A stretch of DNA of 64,000 nucleotides from Mycobacterium xenopi (GTDB lineage: Bacteria; Actinomycetota; Actinomycetes; Mycobacteriales; Mycobacteriaceae), in assembly GCF_009936235.1 (NCBI RefSeq), contig NZ_AP022314.1, positions 2,232,001 through 2,296,000 of the forward strand, in the 5' to 3' direction. The notes beneath the pieces are model-generated. The model was not told the origin of the DNA. It saw only the letters and a list, made by a program, of their open reading frames with translations, and searched no databases. This document shows, in pieces, positions 23,837-32,280 of the stretch. Within the stretch, counting starts at the first letter, position 1. Each line of letters opens with the position of its first letter. Made by a program: the position numbers and the translations under genes.

Positions 23837-24101
23837 CTCGCGGTCCCCTCCTCGGGCGCTGATCCGGTGCGCTGCTTGGATTCTCATTATCGGCCCCCGC
23901 TTCATGCGGATCGACGTCGCGGTCGGGCTAAAGCCGGTGGCCAGCCCCGGCTTCGGGCCTTTAGGCCCGCGTCGTGGCCAGACTACAATCGGCAAGCGAA
24001 CCAGTGGTATGGCGCAGTTTCACCTCGTATCATCTGAGTTAGTTGCTCCGATAAAGTGGGCATCCACGCTATGCGTGACGGCTGTCGGCAAGGAGGGACG
24101 A

Positions 24102-24497
24102 ATGCCACTCTCCGATCATGAGCAGCGGATGCTCGAGCAGATCGAGAGCGCTCTCTATGCCGAGGACCCGAAGTTCGCCTCAAGTGTTCGCGGCGCGGGG
24201 TTGCGTGCGCCGACTGCGCGCCGACGGTTGCAGGGTGCGGCGCTGTTCGTCATTGGGTTGGGGATGCTGGTTTCCGGGGTTGCCTTCAAGGCGACGATGA
24301 TTGGCAGCTTCCCGATCCTGTCCGTGTTCGGCTTCGTCGTGATGTTCGGTGGTGTGGTGTATGCCATCACCGGGCCCCGGTTCCCCGGCGGGCGAGACCG
24401 CTCCGGGTCGACCGGCACGTCACGTCGCACCAAAGGTGTCGGCGGATCGTTCACCAGCCGCATGGAGGATCGCTTCCGCCGTCGCTTTGACGAGTAG
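24102..24497 (+). CDS. DUF3040 membrane protein (Rv2169c-like)
   Basis: A 131-residue protein from ATG 24102, with AAGGAGGGA six nt upstream. The DUF3040 N-terminus ([25 protein letters not shown]) is followed by two TM helices (about 47-64 and 70-88) and a basic, disordered tail. It is an actinobacterial family of unknown function, almost always just upstream of mraZ. A clear terminator follows, so it is not part of the mraZ transcript. Confidence 0.92.
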   Translation: MPLSDHEQRMLEQIESALYAEDPKFASSVRGAGLRAPTARRRLQGAALFVIGLGMLVSGVAFKATMIGSFPILSVFGFVVMFGGVVYAITGPRFPGGRDRSGSTGTSRRTKGVGGSFTSRMEDRFRRRFDE

Positions 24498-24520
24498 CGC
24501 GGAACGCGCGGGATGCTCAC

Positions 24521-24550
24521 GGGGTAGCCCCGGGCTGCCCCATTTTTTAT
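24521..24550 (+). terminator. Intrinsic terminator after the DUF3040 gene
   Basis: Stem GGGGTAG/CTGCCCC (24521-24541) with a short C/G loop, followed by ATTTTTTAT at 24542-24550. One G-U pair is needed. It lies 24 nt past the DUF3040 stop and separates that gene from the mraZ promoter. Confidence 0.8.
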
Positions 24551-24568
24551 GCCCTCGGCCGGATAAGT

Positions 24569-24786
24569 GTGGGGCGAGTAGCCGTAGATGCCCCACAATG
24601 CCCCACTTGGTGGATCGGTGCTGCCACATCGGCTGCTGAAGTCGATATTTCCCGTCGACGCGAGGACATCGAGCCACGTTCGACCCGCCCTGTTACCCGA
24701 TCGAAGCCGGAAAATTTCGAATCTTGTCCCGATAAATGGAGCAAAGTGGGGGATTGTGGGGTATGGTGGCTGAAGTCGTGGGTGGG
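24569..24786 (+). promoter_or_regulatory. mraZ promoter region with MraZ-box arrays
   Basis: Direct repeats GTGGG at 24746-24750 and 24756-24760 and GTGGC at 24766-24770, each 10 bp apart, match the known MraZ box (TGGGN repeats with 5-nt spacers). A further GTGGG lies at 24782. A second pair in the opposite orientation (CCCAC at 24592 and 24602, also 10 bp apart) and a GTGGG at 24569 lie about 150 bp upstream. The 329-nt gap holds no gene. MraZ is expected to bind here and repress its own operon. Confidence 0.8.
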
Positions 24787-24826
24787 ACGAAGCTCGGGGC
24801 TTCGCGCCGTGGCGGGAGGTGGCCTG

Positions 24827-25258
24827 ATGTTTTTGGGCACCTACACGCCCAAGCTCGACGACAAGGGGCGGCTGACGCTGCCCGCGAAGTTCCGCGACGC
24901 GTTGGCAGGAGGGCTGATGGTCACCAAGAGCCAAGACCACAGCTTGGCGGTCTACCCCCGTGCCGAATTCGAGCAGTTGGCTCGGCGGGCCAGCAAGGCC
25001 TCGCGAAGCAATCCCGAAGCGAGGGCGTTCCTGCGCAATCTCGCGGCGGCCACCGATGAACAGCATCCCGATGCGCAGGGCCGGATCACGCTGTCGGCCG
25101 ACCATCGTCGCTACGCCAACCTGTCCAAGGATTGCGTGGTGATCGGGGCGGTCGACTACCTCGAGATCTGGGACGCGCAGGCGTGGCGGAACTACCAGCA
25201 GACCCACGAAGAGAACTTCTCCGCGGCCAGCGATGAAGCACTCGGCGACATCATCTAA
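24827..25258 (+). CDS. mraZ: Transcriptional regulator MraZ
   Basis: A 143-residue protein with two SpoVT/AbrB-like repeats ([20 protein letters not shown], about 2-21, and a second around [14 protein letters not shown], about 84-97), the DXXXR signature in each. It forms rings that bind TGGGN repeats and repress the dcw operon. ATG 24827 follows GGGAGGT. The length equals M. tuberculosis MraZ. Confidence 0.96.
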   Translation: MFLGTYTPKLDDKGRLTLPAKFRDALAGGLMVTKSQDHSLAVYPRAEFEQLARRASKASRSNPEARAFLRNLAAATDEQHPDAQGRITLSADHRRYANLSKDCVVIGAVDYLEIWDAQAWRNYQQTHEENFSAASDEALGDII

Positions 25259-25391
25259 GGCGCATGTCCGTGCATCGCGGCCTCTGCCCGAACCGACCCT
25301 GGCGTACTTCCCCAACGCCAGGTTCGTGCTCTCGGACAGGGACCACGGTGCAGGGGCGGCCCGCCGGGCCCATCCGGGGGGAGGTGTTGTC

Positions 25392-26399
25392 ATGGCCGAC
25401 GGTCCAGCAGGTTTCGGTCATGTACCCGTCCTGCTTGAGCGATGCGTCGCGCTGCTCACCCCGGCGCTGACCCGCCACCACCCGGACGGCTCGGGCGCGA
25501 TCCTGGTCGACGCCACCATCGGCGCCGGCGGGCACGCGGAGCGGTTCCTCACCGACCTTCCCGGGCTGCGGCTGATCGGTCTCGATCGTGACCCTAATGC
25601 ATTGGACCTCACCCGGGCCCGGCTGACGCGATTCGCCGACCGGGTGAGCTTGGTGCGCACCCGGTATGACGGTATCGCGACCGCTCTGACTGAAACAGGC
25701 TGTGCTGCAACAGGTTCAGTAGATGGAATCCTCTTCGATCTGGGCGTGTCGTCGATGCAGCTCGACCGCCCCGAGCGGGGGTTCTCTTACGCACATGACG
25801 CTCCGCTGGACATGCGGATGGATCCGGATTCACCGTTGACGGCCGCCGACATCGTCAACACCTACGACGAGGCAGCGCTGGCGGACGTGCTGCGCCGCTA
25901 CGGCGAGGAGAGGTTCGCGCGCCGCATCGCTGCGTATATCGTCCGCCGCAGGGCCGTCACACCGTTCACAAGGACGGGCGAACTGGTTGACCTGCTCTAC
26001 CAAGCTATTCCGGCGCCGGCTCGGCGCACGGGCGGGCATCCGGCCAAGCGGACGTTTCAGGCGCTGCGCATCGCCGTCAACGACGAGCTCGAGTCGCTGC
26101 GCCGAGCGCTGCCGACCGCGTTGGATGCCCTGACCGTCGAGGGTCGCATTGTGGTGCTGGCCTACCAGTCGCTGGAAGATCGCATTGTCAAGGATGTGTT
26201 CAGGCATGCTGTCACGCCCCGTACCCCGGCTGGCCTGCCGATCGAACTGCCTGGACACGCACCGGAATTCAAGTCGCTGACTCGCGGTGCCGAACGTGCC
26301 GATCGTAACGAAACCGAGCGCAATCCACGTAGCGCCCCGGTCCGGTTGCGGGCCTTGCAGCGAGTGCGGCCGCCGCAGCAGGCAAGGAGACGTGATTGA
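25392..26399 (+). CDS. rsmH: 16S rRNA m4C1402 methyltransferase RsmH (MraW)
   Basis: SAM-dependent methyltransferase acting on the ribosomal P site. It has GHVPVL at the N-terminus, the SAM motif [27 protein letters not shown], and [15 protein letters not shown] 25392 has the strong site GGGGGAGGT seven nt upstream and gives 335 residues. The same frame is open back to ATG 25233 inside mraZ and encodes [15 protein letters not shown], which resembles the N-terminal extension annotated on mycobacterial RsmH, so a 388-residue form is possible. Confidence 0.93.
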   Translation: MADGPAGFGHVPVLLERCVALLTPALTRHHPDGSGAILVDATIGAGGHAERFLTDLPGLRLIGLDRDPNALDLTRARLTRFADRVSLVRTRYDGIATALTETGCAATGSVDGILFDLGVSSMQLDRPERGFSYAHDAPLDMRMDPDSPLTAADIVNTYDEAALADVLRRYGEERFARRIAAYIVRRRAVTPFTRTGELVDLLYQAIPAPARRTGGHPAKRTFQALRIAVNDELESLRRALPTALDALTVEGRIVVLAYQSLEDRIVKDVFRHAVTPRTPAGLPIELPGHAPEFKSLTRGAERADRNETERNPRSAPVRLRALQRVRPPQQARRRD

Positions 26400-27415
26400 T
26401 GCAGGCGCACCAGAAAGCTGGAGCGGCCGACCACGCCGCGCCACGTCGTGTTCGACATGCAGGCAGAGCGTCGGCACCCACTCGCGAGCTCCGGGCGCCG
26501 CAGTCTGGGCCACAAACCACGCCCACGTCGCGGCCCGCTGAGCGGTCGGCGCGGCCGAAGAGTGCTAGCCAGGCTAAGGCTCGTGCTAAAGCCCGAAAGG
26601 CTAAGGCGCCCAAGGTTGTCCGCCCGTCACTGCGTGAACGTGTGCTGACCAGGCTGGCAGCCGTCGATCTTCGTCCCCGCACGCTGGCCAGCAGGGTGCC
26701 ATTCGTCGTGCTGGTCATCGGTTCGCTCGGGGTGGGGCTGGGTGTCACGCTGTGGCTATCCACCGACTCCGCCGAGCGCTCCTACGAGCTGGGCAATGCG
26801 CGCCAGAAGACCCAGGTGCTGCAACAGCAGAAGGAGGCGCTCGAACGTGATGTGCTGCAAGCGCAGTCCGCGCCCGCGTTGGCGGAGGCGGCCCGCAACT
26901 TGGGCATGATCCCGAGCAGGGATACCGCCCACCTGGTGCAGGATCCGTCGGGTAACTGGGTAGTCGTCGGCACACCCAAACCCGCTCAGGGGGTTCCACC
27001 GCCACCGTTGAACACCAAACTGCCAGACGAAAAGCCCCCGCCGCCGAACCCCCCGGTGAACCCGGTGGAGATGCCGGTTCGGCTGTCGCCGGGCGCCGGC
27101 ACGCCGACGATGCCGGTTCCCCCAGGACCCGAAGTGCTGTTGCGTGCCCCTGACGGTGCAACGACGTTGGGCACCCAGCACTTGCCCAGTGGCGCGACCC
27201 CGGGTGTGCCTGCTCCCCAGGTGGCCGGGCCGGGCCCGTTGCCCCCGCCCGATGCAGCGCCGGCCACGCCGGCCCCGGCTGCCGAGGTGCCCCTTGCCGC
27301 CGGACCGCCACCCGCTACCGCGCTGGCGCCAGCCGTGGTCCCCCCATCAGCGCCGCCAGCCACCGGCGAGCAGTTCGGCCCGGTAACCGTCACGGCCCCG
27401 GGCACGCCGAGGTGA
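26399..27415 (+). CDS. ftsL: FtsL-like septal protein with long proline-rich tail (Rv2164c-like)
   Basis: A 338-residue bitopic membrane protein. It has a basic, disordered cytosolic N-terminus (about 1-95) and a TM helix at about 102-121 (VPFVVLVIGSLGVGLGVTLW). A leucine-zipper-like coiled coil follows (KTQVLQQQKEALERDVLQAQ), then a Pro-rich outside tail of about 150 residues, longer than in classical FtsL. It should scaffold FtsQ and the FtsW-PbpB synthase. The start overlaps the rsmH stop (TGATG). Confidence 0.88.
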   Translation: MQAHQKAGAADHAAPRRVRHAGRASAPTRELRAPQSGPQTTPTSRPAERSARPKSASQAKARAKARKAKAPKVVRPSLRERVLTRLAAVDLRPRTLASRVPFVVLVIGSLGVGLGVTLWLSTDSAERSYELGNARQKTQVLQQQKEALERDVLQAQSAPALAEAARNLGMIPSRDTAHLVQDPSGNWVVVGTPKPAQGVPPPPLNTKLPDEKPPPPNPPVNPVEMPVRLSPGAGTPTMPVPPGPEVLLRAPDGATTLGTQHLPSGATPGVPAPQVAGPGPLPPPDAAPATPAPAAEVPLAAGPPPATALAPAVVPPSAPPATGEQFGPVTVTAPGTPR

Positions 27416-29160
27416 AGCGCGCCGTGCGGTCGCGAGCGCACCCGTCGCAGTCGGGGCGCGCTGAACGCGGCACCACAAGAGCGCGAAAAAGCAAAGACCC
27501 CAAGCAATCCAAGAGGCTCGACAAATCCGCTAAGCCCGGGAAGGCCGGCGCTACCGTCGCGGCAAGCGTTGGCCCACAGGGTCATTCCGCACGCAGGCGG
27601 CGCACCCGCCAGGCCATGGACCTCGGCGTGCGCGGCGCGTCGTTCGTGTTTCGGTACCGGGCCGGCAACGTGGTGATCTTCGTCGCGTTGATCGTGGCGG
27701 CCGCGCAGCTGTTCTACTTACAGGTGCCGCGTGCTGCCGGACTGCGTGCCGAGGCCGCTGGACAGCTCAAGGTCACCGACGTCGAAAAAGCCGTGCGGGG
27801 AAGCATCGTCGACCGCAACAATGACCAGCTCGCGTTCACCATCGAAGCCCGTGCGCTGACCTTCCAACCGCGGCGCATCCACAAACAGCTCGCCGAAGCC
27901 AAACAGAAGAACCCCAGCGCACCCGATCCGCAGCAGCGGTTGCGCGATATCGCCAAGGAAGTCGCACTGCGGCTCAACAACAAGCCGGACGAGGCAACCG
28001 TGCTCAAGAAGCTAAAGAGCGACGAGACATTCGTGTACCTGGCTCGCGCCGTGGATCCCGCGATCGCCACCGCGATCACCGCCAAGTTCCCGGAAGTCGG
28101 TGCGGAGCGCCAGGATCTGCGCCAGTATCCGGGCGGTTCGCTGGCAGCCAACATCGTCGGCGGGATCGACTGGGACGGTCACGGTCTGTTGGGCCTGGAG
28201 GACTCGCTGGACGCCGTGCTGGCCGGAACCGACGGGTCGGTCACGTACGACCGCGGCTCTGACGGCGTGGTGATCCCGGGCAGCTATCGCAATCGGCACA
28301 AGGCGGTCAACGGGTCGACCGTGCAGCTGACCATCGACGACGACATTCAGTTCTATGTCCAGCAGCAGGTGCAGCAGGCCAAGAATCTGTCCGGGGCGCG
28401 CAACGTGTCGGCGGTGGTGCTGGACGCCAAGACCGGCGAAGTGCTGGCCATGGCCAACGACAACACCTTCGACCCGTCGCAAGACATCGGTCGCCAGGGC
28501 GACAAGCAGCTGGGCAACCTTGCAGTGTCTTCACCGTACGAGCCTGGTTCGGTGAACAAGGTCGTCACTGCCTCGTCGGTCATCGAATATGGACTGACCA
28601 ACCCCGACGAAGTGTTGTCGGTGCCGGGCTCAATCCATATGGGCGGCGTCACCGTCCACGATGCCTGGAACCACGGCGTGATGCGTTACACCACAACCGG
28701 TGTATTCGGGAAGTCGTCCAACGTGGGCACGCTGATGCTGGCCCAGCGCGTGGGGCCGGAACGCTATTACGACATGCTCAAGAAGTTCGGGCTGGGCCAG
28801 CGCACCGGCGTGGGCCTGCCCGGGGAAAGCGCGGGCCTGGTGCCTCCGATCGACCAATGGTCGGGCAGCACGTTCTCTAACCTACCTATCGGGCAGGGTC
28901 TTTCGATGACTCTGCTGCAAATGACCGGCATGTACCAGACCATCGCCAATGACGGGCTGCGGATTCCGCCGCGGATCATCAAGGCGACCATCGCGCCGGA
29001 CGGCACGCGCACCGAAGAGCCACGCCCGCAAGGTGTTCGGGTGGTTTCGCCGCAGACGGCGCAAACCGTACGCAACATGCTGCGCGCTGTGGTGCAACGT
29101 GACCCGATGGGCTACCAGCAGGGCACCGGGCCGGCGGCCGCGGTCGATGGCTATCAGTTG
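27412..29160 (+). pseudogene. pbpB: Septal transpeptidase PbpB (FtsI), 3' end cut off by an IS3 element
   Basis: Class B PBP that crosslinks septal peptidoglycan with FtsW. GTG 27412 overlaps the ftsL stop (GTGA). Visible are a basic cytosolic tail, a TM helix at about 86-104, the dimerisation module, and the transpeptidase domain with S380-V-N-K383 (SxxK) and S435-S-N437 (SxN). Homology stops at DGYQL (about residue 583), where IS sequence begins; the frame then runs 77 codons into the IS, ending at 29394. The KTG motif and roughly the last 95 residues are missing from the window. Without KTG it cannot be an active transpeptidase. As the gene is normally essential, a second copy, a displaced 3' end or an assembly error must be considered. 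Confidence 0.9.
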
Positions 29161-30347
29161 GAAACGAGGATGCAGGTATGCCGAAGGAACAGTCGCCCGG
29201 GAAGCCGACGACACGTCGATACAGTGCCGAGGAGAAGGCCGCCGCGGTGCGGATGGTCCGCACCTTGCGCGCGGAGCTGGGCACCGAGCAGGGCACAGTG
29301 CAGCGGGTCGCTCGCCAGCTCGGCTACGGAGTGGAATCGGTGCGCACCTGGGTCCGTCAGGTCGACATCGACGAAGGCCTGGCTCCTGGGGTGACGACCT
29401 CGGAGTCGAAGAAGGTGAAGGAACTCGAACAGGAGATCCGAGAACTCAAGCGTGCCAACGAGATTCTGAAGCGAGCGGCAAGTTTCTTCGGGGCGGAGCT
29501 CGACCGCCAACACAAGAAATAGTCGATTTCATCGACGACAATCGCGAGGAGTTCGGGGTCGAGCCCATCTGCACGGTCCTGCGCAGCGCAGGCTTGCAGG
29601 TGGCCCTGAGCACCTACTACGACGCCAAAGCCCGGGTCCCATCGGCGCGGGCCCTGCGCGACGCCGTCCTCGGGCCGGCGTTGTGCCAGCTCTGGAAAGA
29701 CAACTACTGCGTCTATGGGGCCCGCAAACTCTGGAAAACGGCTCGTCGCGATGGTCATGACGTCGGTCGCGATCAGGTGGCCCGGCTGATGCGGGCCGCA
29801 GGCATTGAGGGGGTCCGGCGCGGCAAACGGGTGCGGACCACCAAAGCTGACCCAGCCGCGGCGCGGCACCCGGACTTGGTGCACCGCAACTTCGCCGCGG
29901 CTGCCCCGAACCAGCTCTGGGTGACCGACCTGACATTCGTGCCGACCTGGGCCGGGGTGGCGTACGTGTGCTTCATCATTGACGCACACTCGCGGATGAT
30001 CGTGGGGTGGCGGGTGGCTTCGCACATGCGGACCTCGATGGTTCTCGACGCGTTGGAGATGGCGCGTTGGTCACGCGGAACTACATTGCAGGACTTGATA
30101 TGTCACTCAGATGCCGGGTCGCAATTCACGTCCATTCGCTACGGCGAGCGGCTCGCTGAGATCGGCGCAGTCCCGTCAATCGGGACCGTTGGAGATAGTT
30201 TCGATAACGCTCTCGCGGAGACAGTCAACGGTTACTACAAGGCCGAGCTGATCTACGGGCCGGCTCGAAGCAGACCGTGGAAGACCGTCGAGGACGTAGA
30301 ACTCGCCACCCTCAGCTGGGTCCACTGGCACAACACCAGCCGAAACC
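29159..30347 (+). mobile_element. IS3-family element no. 1, right end deleted
   Basis: It begins at about 29159 (TGGAAACGAGG...) directly after pbpB codon 582-583 and carries orfA and orfB in the usual IS3 arrangement. OrfB ends prematurely at HNTSR followed by foreign residues, so about 30 codons and the right inverted repeat are missing. The sequence then continues into the 3' part of an antisense type VII substrate gene. No target duplication can be checked because both flanks are different broken genes. Confidence 0.85.
29178..29522 (+). CDS. IS3 transposase OrfA (element 1)
   Basis: A 114-residue DNA-binding subunit. A helix-turn-helix (RYSAEEKAAAVRMVRTLRAE, then VQRVARQLGYGVESVRTWVRQ) is followed by the leucine-zipper helix KKVKELEQEIRELKRANEILKRA. 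It stops after FFGAELDRQHKK. OrfB is read in the -1 frame, so the full OrfAB transposase needs a programmed -1 frameshift near AGTTTCTTCGG (about 29480). Confidence 0.9.
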   Translation: MPKEQSPGKPTTRRYSAEEKAAAVRMVRTLRAELGTEQGTVQRVARQLGYGVESVRTWVRQVDIDEGLAPGVTTSESKKVKELEQEIRELKRANEILKRAASFFGAELDRQHKK

Positions 30348-30355
30348 GTCTTTGA
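29483..30355 (+). CDS. IS3 transposase OrfB (element 1), C-terminus lost
   Basis: Catalytic rve-type integrase domain. DDE residues are the Asp in WVTDLTF, the Asp in HSDAGSQF and the Glu in NALAETVNG, all present. The start is approximate because the product is normally made by frameshifting from OrfA. The terminal WHNTSR should continue about 30 residues; here it reads NRL and stops at 30355 in foreign DNA. The loss after the last catalytic Glu probably weakens or abolishes activity. Confidence 0.82.
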   Translation, partial: FLRGGARPPTQEIVDFIDDNREEFGVEPICTVLRSAGLQVALSTYYDAKARVPSARALRDAVLGPALCQLWKDNYCVYGARKLWKTARRDGHDVGRDQVARLMRAAGIEGVRRGKRVRTTKADPAAARHPDLVHRNFAAAAPNQLWVTDLTFVPTWAGVAYVCFIIDAHSRMIVGWRVASHMRTSMVLDALEMARWSRGTTLQDLICHSDAGSQFTSIRYGERLAEIGAVPSIGTVGDSFDNALAETVNGYYKAELIYGPARSRPWKTVEDVELATLSWVHWHNTSRNRL

Positions 30356-31193
30356 CCATCTCCTTGCCGACGTTTGCTTTCACCTCTGCGCCCACGCACT
30401 GCCCAAAACTGGCCGGCGGCAAATAAGGCGGTATCGGTCCAGGCTGTTGAGGAACAAAGGGTGGGAGCGGACCCGATGACGGCATTGGAATTGGCGGTGG
30501 CGGTGTTTTGGGACCAGCTGAGGTCAACTGTTGCTCGTACTGGTCGACAAACCCGGGCGGCGGTGGCGTTCCCCCGTCGAGCTTGAACCCATGCCCAGCA
30601 AGTTGAATGGTCCCGTTGCGGGGGTCAGCGCCGACATTAATCGGTTGCTGCCCGTAATAGATTGGGCCCTCGGCAAAGTTGGTCTCGCCGACATCGCCTG
30701 CTGTTTTGACCAGGTTGGTACCGACTTCGTTATCGAGCCCAACCAATTGGGCTGTGCGGGCTCGGATGTCGGCTGCTAACACCTGAGCTTGCGATTGGCG
30801 CGCAGCCAGTTGAGCCGGATTCTTGGTTGTGCGAGTGTCGGTTACCGAAAGGTCTTCCCCTACAGTGAATCCCGCGTTGTGGGCATCCTCGACCGCGTAC
30901 AGAACGCGCCTTTTGGCGGCGTCGATATCACTCGCACCACGGCGGGCAATCTTGGCTGCCTCCCGCAGCTGGTCAGCCTTGCCGAGGATTGTCGTCTTGT
31001 CGGCGGTTGTACGCATAACCAGGGCTTCGCGCGCTCGGCCTTCCCAGTCGAGGCCGTGGGATTGTTGCCAAACCTGTAGCGAGACGTTTTCCCATCGGTC
31101 TGCGGTGCCGTCCCAGTACTCTGCGGCTTCAATGAGGTGATCAACGTCCCACGCCTGGATCGTTGACAGTGTTGGCAATCCGGTAGTCAGCAC
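30348..31193 (-). pseudogene. Type VII secretion substrate with WXG100-like head, 3' end lost
   Basis: About 282 residues remain from ATG 31193, reading into the IS up to 30312. The first ~110 residues are an all-helical WXG100/LXG-like domain (LPTLSTIQAWDVDHLIEAAEYW ... LDWEGRAREALVMR, with a WEG turn). A second helical segment and a Gly/Pro-rich linker follow. The linker then meets VGAEVKANVGKEMVKDGF, where the IS junction cuts it. Proteins of this layout in mycobacteria often carry a C-terminal effector or toxin domain; if so, that domain is gone. It is encoded just after an EspC-like gene, the usual secretion partner order. Confidence 0.7.
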
Positions 31194-31201
31194 TGGTGCG
31201 C

Positions 31202-31495
31202 CTACAGCGACTCGCCTATCGCGCGGAGTAGGTCTCGGGAATTTGCGTCCATGCTGGCGTAAGCGAAGCTTGCAGCAGCGGTTTTGACCGCCGTGATCTG
31301 GGTGCGTGCGGCAAATGCCTCAGCGGCCGCGGCAACCCCGGCATGCACCGCGTCAACCGCCGCTGCGCTGGCTTGAGATGAAAACCCCAATTCGGACGGC
31401 GTGGCAGTGGTTAGTAGCTCCGAAGTCAACCCGTGCCAGCCATTAGCAGTGGCCAGCAGCTGGTCAGCAGCCACTCGCAACTGATGCATGGTCAA
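31202..31495 (-). CDS. EspC-like (DUF2580) type VII secretion partner
   Basis: A 97-residue helical protein from ATG 31495 (MTMHQLRVAADQLLATANGWHGL). It has the EspC/DUF2580 layout: two amphipathic helices around a turn with Ala-rich heptads and no signal peptide. Such proteins pair with the WXG-like N-terminus of the adjacent substrate and guide it to an ESX system. No ESX machinery lies in the window, so export would depend on a distant locus. Eight nt separate the two genes. Confidence 0.7.
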   Translation of the reverse strand: MTMHQLRVAADQLLATANGWHGLTSELLTTATPSELGFSSQASAAAVDAVHAGVAAAAEAFAARTQITAVKTAAASFAYASMDANSRDLLRAIGESL

Positions 31496-31522
31496 AGCCT
31501 AACCCGGATTTTGCAGTAAGGG

Positions 31523-31547
31523 TGAAGTGCCCCGGGTTTTGTTCCGA
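31523..31547 (+). repeat. Left terminal inverted repeat of IS3 element 2
   Basis: Begins TGAAGTGCCCC and includes GTTTTGTTCC; pairs with 36691-36715 with about three mismatches over 23 bp. Confidence 0.85.
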
Positions 31548-31569
31548 TCCCCATAGGAGGATTGGAAGC

Positions 31570-31821
31570 ATGCCCCGACAGTATTCGCCGGAGTTTCGGC
31601 AGCGAGCGTTGCGTTTGTTGGAGACCACGATGGAGGCCTCAGATATCTCGGAGTTTGAAGGGATTAAGTCTGTGGCGAGCAAACTCGGCATCTCTGAGGA
31701 GTCGCTGCGCCGGTGGCGGCGCAAGGCTCAGGTGGACGCTGGTGAGCGCCCGGGAACGACGAGCCAAGAGCACGCCGAGATCCGCCGACTTAAGCGGGAA
31801 CTTGCCGAAACACGCAGAGCA
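31570..31821 (+). pseudogene. IS3 transposase OrfA (element 2), interrupted
   Basis: ATG 31570 starts MPRQYSPEFRQRALRLLE, an HTH, then the WRRKAQVDAGERPG segment and the start of the zipper helix (EIRRLKRELAETRRA). The frame then enters the Tn554-like element. The matching continuation NEVLKAASAFF resumes at about 35704, so the two halves rejoin if the insert is removed. Confidence 0.88.
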
Positions 31822-31822
31822 C

Positions 31823-31840
31823 GGTTTATCTTCAGTCGAC
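31823..31840 (+). repeat. Left end repeat of the Tn554-like element
   Basis: GGTTTATCTTCAGTCGAC is an imperfect inverted match to the right end (GGTTATCTCCGGTC on the complement of 35692-35705), and to the copy at 35603-35625. Probably recombinase-binding sequence. Confidence 0.55.
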
Positions 31841-31860
31841 GCCCCTGTAGGGCGGTGTGG

Positions 31861-32280
31861 TCAGGGTGTCTGCGTCTTGGACGGTGTCTTCGATGTGCCG
31901 AGGCGGGCTGCGCGGAGTTGACCGTGGAGGTAGGCGATCTGGCCGCGTAGGCGGCCGTTTTCGTCGTCGAGTTCACGGATGCGTTCGTGGGCAAGGCTGA
32001 GCCGGTTCCGCAGGGACGCGTCGCTGGCTGGTTCTTGTCGGGGCGGGCTGGCAGGGGATCTTGGTTCGCGGAGCGCTCGTATTCTGTGGATTTCGTCTTT
32101 GAGATTGGTTTGGGTGTAGAGCCACGATCGGGATACGCCGGCGTGCTCGGCGACGGCGGCGAAACTGATCGGTGCTCCGGTCTGGTCGAGGTTATGCAGA
32201 GCGGCGATCGCTTTGGCAAGAGTCTGCTCGTGGCGTTGTTTGGCCGCTGCAATGAGGTGAATGCTGTTGTCAGCGCGCAT
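31861..32280 (-). CDS. tnpC: TnpC-like transposition accessory protein (DUF6262)
   Basis: A 139-residue protein. The N-terminal half is HTH-like (RHEQTLAKAIAALHNLDQ then ISFAAVAEHAGVSRSWLYTQ), and the C-terminal half is a coiled coil (LRNRLSLAHERIRELDDENGRLRGQ). This is the DUF6262/TnpC architecture; in Tn554 TnpC sets orientation specificity. Its ATG overlaps the end of tnpB by 11 nt. Confidence 0.83.
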   Translation of the reverse strand: MRADNSIHLIAAAKQRHEQTLAKAIAALHNLDQTGAPISFAAVAEHAGVSRSWLYTQTNLKDEIHRIRALREPRSPASPPRQEPASDASLRNRLSLAHERIRELDDENGRLRGQIAYLHGQLRAARLGTSKTPSKTQTP

